The notes beneath the pieces are model-generated. The model ran no database searches. It was not told where the DNA came from and was given only the letters and a program-made list of their open reading frames with translations. 64,000 nucleotides of DNA. It comes from Candidatus Kinetoplastibacterium blastocrithidii (ex Strigomonas culicis). GTDB lineage: Bacteria > Pseudomonadota > Gammaproteobacteria > Burkholderiales > Burkholderiaceae_B. The position numbers and the translations under genes were made by a program. Positions 59,276 to 64,000 of the stretch are shown here, in pieces; within the stretch, counting starts at the first letter, position 1; every line of letters begins with the position of its first letter. The stretch spans positions 1 to 64,000 of the forward strand of contig NC_019814.1 of the NCBI RefSeq assembly GCF_000319245.1, read 5' to 3'.

Positions 59276-60628
59276 CTAACACTTTTTCTCAAATAAAGCA
59301 AAAAAAAAGCCATCGTGAGAAATACAATCTCCATTATCGCTAGTCACGGGAAGAATCTGGGCTGGAGAATCAATAAAAATAGCATCGTTATGTCTATCTA
59401 AGAAAGATAAAGCCTGACCAATGCATTCCTCATAAAAAATAGAACATGTCACATACAATAACCTCCCCCCAGGAGCCACAGTATTCCATAAAGCATCTAT
59501 AATCTTTATCTGTTTCAGTACAAATTTTCTTATGTCTGATTCTTTTCTTAACCATCTAATATCAGGATGCTTTCTAACTATGCCTGAAGCGGAACATGGC
59601 ACATCAGCCAGAACAGCATCAAACAACTGGCCATCCCACCATTTATCCAGATCTACGGCATCAGCAAGCATAAGTCTAACATTATCTGAATATAATCTTA
59701 ATCTTTCTAAATTTTGCTTCATCCTATTCAATCTTATTTCATCACAATCTAGCGCTAAAAGATTTATATTCGCCAGTTCTAGCAAATGGGAAGCCTTGCC
59801 ACCTGGTGCAGAACATGCGTCCAAAACACTCATACCATTCTCAACTCCCAATATATGACCAGCTAGTTGAGCGCCAGCATCCTGTATACACCACCATCCT
59901 TCTGAAAATCCTACTAGCTCATCTATTTTTGATTGCTTTTTATTTTGCAAAATAATTCCAGAATCACCAAAACCACAACAATCAACACCATTGTCTAAGA
60001 ATATACCCAACATACTATCCCTATCTATTTGCCTAGAATTAACTCTTATTGCTAAAGGGGCTGGACTATCAGCTGAAGATAGTATTACCTTCCATGAATC
60101 ACAATAAGCACGACGCAAATTATTTATCCACCAATATTGATAATTCCAACATGCCTCAAGATCATCGGCTACTAAATTCTCCAATAAAAACCTCTTTCTC
60201 AGGAAACTCCTTAATCCAGCATTTAATAATGACTTGTAGGGTCTTAGTAATGGCATATCATTTACAGCATTAACTGCTTCATTTACTACAACAAACTCTT
60301 TATATATTGGAATAGACTTTAAACATTTTTGGCTTTTTTCAAGATTAGAAAATCTCAATAAAGTTAGTGATAATAGCCATAGAGATTCAAATAACTTATT
60401 TGGATATCTTTTTATCAGACATTTTCCAACAGCACCAGCCCATCCTAAATATCTCATCGAATGAAAACTTAATGATTGCACAGACGACCTAAGAGGTGTC
60501 TCCACCTTGTCTAGAAAAAATGTCAGCGATCGTCCTTGCATCACTTCCAATATAGCATATGCAGTCAGACTCATGGTATCTGACAATTTGATAGTAGAGT
60601 CACTATGCTTTACAACTTTCATGTCCAT
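59276..60628 (-). CDS. rsmB: 16S rRNA (cytosine-967-C5)-methyltransferase RsmB
   Basis: Methylates C967 of 16S rRNA. 450 aa: N-terminal NusB-like RNA-binding domain (about 1-160), then a Rossmann methyltransferase with SAM motif VLDACSAPGGKASHLLEL, catalytic cysteines in DVPCSASGIVRKHPDI and YVTCSIFYEEC. Both cysteines are kept. It is the third gene of a def-fmt-rsmB run on the same strand, the classical order. A T9/A9 run lies near its 3' end. Confidence 0.95.
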   Translation of the reverse strand: MDMKVVKHSDSTIKLSDTMSLTAYAILEVMQGRSLTFFLDKVETPLRSSVQSLSFHSMRYLGWAGAVGKCLIKRYPNKLFESLWLLSLTLLRFSNLEKSQKCLKSIPIYKEFVVVNEAVNAVNDMPLLRPYKSLLNAGLRSFLRKRFLLENLVADDLEACWNYQYWWINNLRRAYCDSWKVILSSADSPAPLAIRVNSRQIDRDSMLGIFLDNGVDCCGFGDSGIILQNKKQSKIDELVGFSEGWWCIQDAGAQLAGHILGVENGMSVLDACSAPGGKASHLLELANINLLALDCDEIRLNRMKQNLERLRLYSDNVRLMLADAVDLDKWWDGQLFDAVLADVPCSASGIVRKHPDIRWLRKESDIRKFVLKQIKIIDALWNTVAPGGRLLYVTCSIFYEECIGQALSFLDRHNDAIFIDSPAQILPVTSDNGDCISHDGFFFALFEKKC

Positions 60629-60651
60629 TTGAGCACATAAACCTAAATAAG

Positions 60652-61608
60652 CTATTTTGCAATAATATTCTTATTAAGAAAAAATCTAGATTTGTATCCA
60701 TTGATAAAATCTTTAATAGAGGAACGACTTGCGCCTAATCTTTGTAATTCAAGTAAACGCAATATTCCTCTACTAGTAAAAACATTTACACCTTCATCAT
60801 CAAATGACTCTATGGCTCCAGGAACACCTCTAAGATTATCATTTTTTAATGGAATAGCGTCCCATACTTTTAAAGGATCTTTAAAAGCATTTAATCTTAT
60901 AATAGCTCCTGGAAATGGATTAAAAGCACGAATTTTCCTAGATAATGAAAAAGCATCATCATAAAAATCTAATAATGCCTCATTTTTTTCTATTTTCTTA
61001 GCATACGTTATATTATAAATAGATTGCAGCTCAGGAGTTATTTTTTCAATATTATCTAATACATAATTAATTGCACGAGAACCCTCTTCAGCTAATATTT
61101 TTTGCAAGTCGAGAGTTTTATAACTATCGAGAATGGGAACACTAGATCTGAATAAAATGTTCCCAGTATCTAATCCTTTATCCATTTTTATCACTGTTAT
61201 ACCAGTACGTTTATCTCCATATTCTATTGCCCGTTGTATCGGAGCAGCTCCTCGCCATCTTGGCAATAAACTAGCATGAACGTTCACACAACCAAATGTA
61301 GGAAGGTCAAGAACCCATTGAGGTAATATCATTCCATACGATACTACTACCATAATATCTGGTTTTATATTTTCAAGATTATTAATAAAATCTGCAGGAA
61401 GATCATCTTTTTTAAATGTATGAGGCTGAATAACATTTATATTATTTAGAATTGCTAAACGTTTTACAATACCATCTTTTTTGATTAACCCGCGACCAGA
61501 TGGTCGATCTGGTTGGGTTATAACAGTATGGATATCATAACCTGAAGATATTAAGCTAAATAAATGATCATAAGCAAATTCAGAAGTGCCTGCAAATACT
61601 ATACGCAT
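60652..61608 (-). CDS. fmt: Methionyl-tRNA formyltransferase
   Basis: Formylates initiator Met-tRNA. 318 aa. N-terminal formyl-transferase fold with MRIVFAGTSEFA and the catalytic region NVHASLLPRWRGAAPIQRAI (Asn, His), followed by GITVIKMDKGLDTG; a C-terminal OB-like domain begins near residue 205. Lies 2 nt downstream of def and acts with it on nascent chains. Confidence 0.97.
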   Translation of the reverse strand: MRIVFAGTSEFAYDHLFSLISSGYDIHTVITQPDRPSGRGLIKKDGIVKRLAILNNINVIQPHTFKKDDLPADFINNLENIKPDIMVVVSYGMILPQWVLDLPTFGCVNVHASLLPRWRGAAPIQRAIEYGDKRTGITVIKMDKGLDTGNILFRSSVPILDSYKTLDLQKILAEEGSRAINYVLDNIEKITPELQSIYNITYAKKIEKNEALLDFYDDAFSLSRKIRAFNPFPGAIIRLNAFKDPLKVWDAIPLKNDNLRGVPGAIESFDDEGVNVFTSRGILRLLELQRLGASRSSIKDFINGYKSRFFLNKNIIAK

Positions 61609-61610
61609 AT

Positions 61611-62144
61611 CTATACTCCACTAGACGCAGTAGAAAACGCTATCTTGGTCTTAGATTTTCTATACTTAGATCTGATTCTATTTTGCTTTAAACTTGATAA
61701 GTATTCTATAAACAATTTCCCGTTTAGATGATCAATCTCATGCTGTATGCATCTTGCCAACAATCCATTCGCACGATGCTCCGCTATATTGCCATCCTTG
61801 TCCATAGCAACATAAACAATTTCAGAGCATCTTTCAACTCTATCATATATACCAGGTATAGATAAACATCCCTCATTATCAATATACATCTCACTACTTC
61901 TCCAGATTATCTCTGGATTAATCAAAGCAATGAAATCAGAACCACCACTGCCATAAATATCAATAACGATGATGCGCTCTTGAATATTTACTTGAGTTGC
62001 TGCTAATCCAATTCCTTCTGAATTATACATAGTTTCTAGCATATCATATATAATTCCTCTTACTCTCTGATCAACTACAGGAACTGGATTCGCTATATTG
62101 CGAAGACGATTATCAGGATAATTAATTATATTAAGTAGTGCCAT
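61611..62144 (-). CDS. def: Peptide deformylase
   Basis: Removes the formyl group from nascent proteins. 177 aa. The three motifs are GIGLAATQV, EGCLSIPG (metal-binding Cys) and QHEIDHLNGK (HExxH). First gene of the def-fmt-rsmB group. C-terminal tail is basic and slightly extended. Confidence 0.97.
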   Translation of the reverse strand: MALLNIINYPDNRLRNIANPVPVVDQRVRGIIYDMLETMYNSEGIGLAATQVNIQERIIVIDIYGSGGSDFIALINPEIIWRSSEMYIDNEGCLSIPGIYDRVERCSEIVYVAMDKDGNIAEHRANGLLARCIQHEIDHLNGKLFIEYLSSLKQNRIRSKYRKSKTKIAFSTASSGV

Positions 62145-62318
62145 TTGAAATAAATATAGGATATTAAATTTACGTCACAAGAGATTTGTGATAATTTTAT
62201 TTTATACGTTTTTATATTATATCAAAGTTTTATAATTCAGTTGAAATAAGACGATATGAATATGACAATCCAATAAATCTCTATGAAAAACTTTAACGTA
62301 ATACTAAATGGGATAGAT

Positions 62319-63026
62319 ATGAATAAATTTGATAGTATTACAGATAGAATAAATAATGTTAAGCAACGTATTACAGACGCTTGTATTAGATCTGGTCGCA
62401 AACCAGATGATGTTAGTATACTGCCTGTTAGTAAAAATTTTGATGCTGAACATATAGAATTAATGATTAACTCAGGATTCACCTCTTTTGGGGAAAACAG
62501 GATACAGGAAATTCGTGAAAAATATAACATAATCAATAAAGATATTAAATGGGTAATGATCGGAAACCTACAAATGAATAAAGCAAAAGAAGCCATTAAT
62601 TACATAGATGAATTGGAATCATTGGATAGGTTAGATCTGGCCTTAGTATTGGATAAACACCTAAAACTAGAAAAAAAATCGTTAAAAACATTAGTGCAAG
62701 TAAAAACTTCTTCAGAACCACAGAAACATGGCCTAAATCCAGAAAATCTAATAGATTTTATAGGCAAAGTCTCTGAAAATTATAAGTCTTTAGAAATTAT
62801 TGGACTAATGACTATTGCAGAAAACTCAAAAGACAATAAAATTGTGAGAAATTGTTTTAATGTTCTATATAAGCTAATGAGAAAAGTAAACGAACAAAAA
62901 ATATCGGGGGTAAATTTAAAAAAACTTTCCATGGGAATGAGTGATGATTTCGAGATTGCAATTGAAGAAGGCGCAACTGAGGTTAGACTTGGTTCTATTA
63001 TTTTTGGAAAAAGAATTTATAAATAA
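62319..63026 (+). CDS. YggS/YBL036C family PLP homeostasis protein
   Basis: PLP-binding protein (PipY/YggS/PLPBP family) that helps keep free pyridoxal phosphate in balance; no enzymatic activity is established. The PLP lysine is in ILPVSKNFDAEHIE, and FGENRIQEIREKY, WVMIGNLQMNKAK and LSMGMSDDFEIAIEEGATEVRLG are conserved. The ATG at 62319 gives 235 aa, the common length, with GGGAT in front; the ATG at 62283 would add twelve residues and has no visible ribosome binding site. Relatives have HIGNLQxNK; here the motif reads MIGNLQMNK. Confidence 0.92.
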   Translation: MNKFDSITDRINNVKQRITDACIRSGRKPDDVSILPVSKNFDAEHIELMINSGFTSFGENRIQEIREKYNIINKDIKWVMIGNLQMNKAKEAINYIDELESLDRLDLALVLDKHLKLEKKSLKTLVQVKTSSEPQKHGLNPENLIDFIGKVSENYKSLEIIGLMTIAENSKDNKIVRNCFNVLYKLMRKVNEQKISGVNLKKLSMGMSDDFEIAIEEGATEVRLGSIIFGKRIYK

Positions 63027-63121
63027 AAGGATATTATCGGTATTAAAATAACATACTTCATAATTAAACGTATAGATCTAAAAAACTAAGATTAACAATA
63101 TTATTACCAGAATTTATTGAT

Positions 63122-64000
63122 ATGCCTATAGATTATTTAAAACGAATCCTAACATCTAAAGTTTATGATGTAGCAATAGAAACTAAATTAGATCCAACGC
63201 CTCTTCTAAGCAAGAGAATATCCAATAACTTATTATTAAAGAGAGAAGACACACAAGCAGTTTTTAGTTTTAAACTAAGAGGCGCTTATAATAAGATGGC
63301 TAATTTATCTAAGGAATCTCTAAGCAACGGAGTGATAGCAGCATCTGCTGGGAATCATGCCCAAGGCGTAGCCCTTTCTGCAACAAAATTGGGATGTAGG
63401 GCAGTTATTGTTATGCCTACTACTAGCCCACAACTGAAGGTAAATGCTGTACGGCGTTTAGGAGGAGAAGTTATACTAGCTGGAGAAAGTTATACAGATG
63501 CATATAACCATGCCCTATTGTTAGAAAAAGAAGAAAAACTCACTTTTGTCCATCCATTTGATGATCCAGATGTTATTGCTGGACAAGGAACGATTGGCAT
63601 GGAAATACTACGTCAGCACCCAGATCCGATAGAAGCTATATTTGTAGCTGTAGGCGGTGGGGGATTAATATCAGGCGTTGCTACATATATAAAACAATTA
63701 CGTCCAGAAATAAAAATAATTGGAGTGCAAACAACTGATTCTGATGCAATGTTACGCAGTATAAAAGCAGGTAGGCGTATGCATTTAAAAGATGTTGGCT
63801 TATTCTCAGATGGAACTGCTGTAAAACTTGTAGGTGCTGAAACATTTAAACTAACTAAACAATACGTAGATGAATTCATTGTCGTTAATACAGATTCAAT
63901 TTGCGCTGCAATAAAAGATGTTTTCCAAGAAACGCGAGTAGTTTTAGAGCCAGCTGGTGCTATGTCAGTAGCAGCAGCTAAGCAGTATGTGTTAGAGAAA
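63122..64000 (+). CDS. ilvA: Threonine dehydratase (biosynthetic), 5' part
   Basis: Converts threonine to 2-oxobutanoate, the entry to isoleucine synthesis. The frame is open from the ATG at 63122 through the window end (293 codons), so the gene is cut by the window edge. The PLP lysine is in AVFSFKLRGAYNKM; SAGNHAQGVALSA and the glycine loop VGGGGLISGV are canonical. Biosynthetic IlvA is about 500 aa with C-terminal regulatory ACT-like domains, which lie outside the window. It starts 95 nt after the YggS gene. Confidence 0.95.
   Translation, partial: MPIDYLKRILTSKVYDVAIETKLDPTPLLSKRISNNLLLKREDTQAVFSFKLRGAYNKMANLSKESLSNGVIAASAGNHAQGVALSATKLGCRAVIVMPTTSPQLKVNAVRRLGGEVILAGESYTDAYNHALLLEKEEKLTFVHPFDDPDVIAGQGTIGMEILRQHPDPIEAIFVAVGGGGLISGVATYIKQLRPEIKIIGVQTTDSDAMLRSIKAGRRMHLKDVGLFSDGTAVKLVGAETFKLTKQYVDEFIVVNTDSICAAIKDVFQETRVVLEPAGAMSVAAAKQYVLEK

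Overview
The window is AT-rich (by eye about 30% G+C), gene-dense, and carries only housekeeping, biosynthetic and cell-envelope genes. I see no insertion sequence, prophage, CRISPR array, toxin-antitoxin pair or secretion system. Protein flavour and gene order resemble Bordetella and other Alcaligenaceae: rppH/proS, tolB-pal-cpoB, dnaQ-rnhA/gloB-mltD, erpA-argC-rpsI-rplM, accB-accC-prmA, def-fmt-rsmB. Many genes found beside these in free-living relatives are absent. The best fit is a reduced betaproteobacterial endosymbiont, most likely a 'Candidatus Kinetoplastibacterium'-type symbiont of trypanosomatid protists. This is an inference from composition and synteny, not from a search.

Layout. 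1-4.1 kb: lgt, zapA with a coiled-coil partner, rppH, proS. 4.2-7.5 kb: tolB-pal-cpoB and an alpha/beta hydrolase. 7.5-8.1 kb: a non-coding stretch with a 24-bp perfect palindrome and a UUCG hairpin. 8.1-10.9 kb: gltS overlapping an unusually large TAXI-type solute-binding lipoprotein. 10.9-17.3 kb: dnaQ, rnhA, gloB, mltD, fabI, an ABC exporter. 17.3-28.4 kb: tRNA-Ser(GGA), ribE, ribD, glyA, tyrS, an M23 peptidase, erpA, argC, rpsI, rplM, pmbA, an esterase. 28.4-39.5 kb: a Pat-like acetyltransferase, gltX, nrdA-nrdB, prmA, accC, accB. 39.5-48.9 kb: aroQ, an RNB exoribonuclease, aroE, lptG, apaH, ruvX, yqgE, hemL, panC. 48.9-64 kb: a DUF3460 protein, ispB, rplU-rpmA-obgE, a CtpA-type protease, gpmA, rhodanese, secB, gpsA, trmL, a BioC-like methyltransferase, an orphan response regulator, rsmB, fmt, def, a YggS protein and the 5' part of ilvA.

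The genes serve a few joint purposes. The outer envelope is maintained: Lgt lipidates the apparent lipoproteins Pal, MltD and the TAXI protein, and LptG, TolB-Pal-CpoB, MltD and M23 handle LPS, constriction and murein. Fatty-acid synthesis (AccBC, FabI) and cofactor or amino-acid steps (RibDE, PanC, HemL, AroQ/AroE, ArgC, IlvA, GlyA) fit a nutrient-providing symbiont. Glutamate looks central: GltS (with the TAXI protein) would import it and GltX would charge it for translation and for the C5 haem route that HemL continues.

The most unusual items are the gltS-TAXI gene pair, which lacks TRAP membrane genes and has a roughly 185-residue extra domain on the binding protein; the NtrX-like response regulator without a kinase next to a 0.5-kb empty gap; tolB-pal-cpoB with no tolQRA directly upstream; and a G8 tract plus three A8/A9 tracts inside the RNB exoribonuclease gene.
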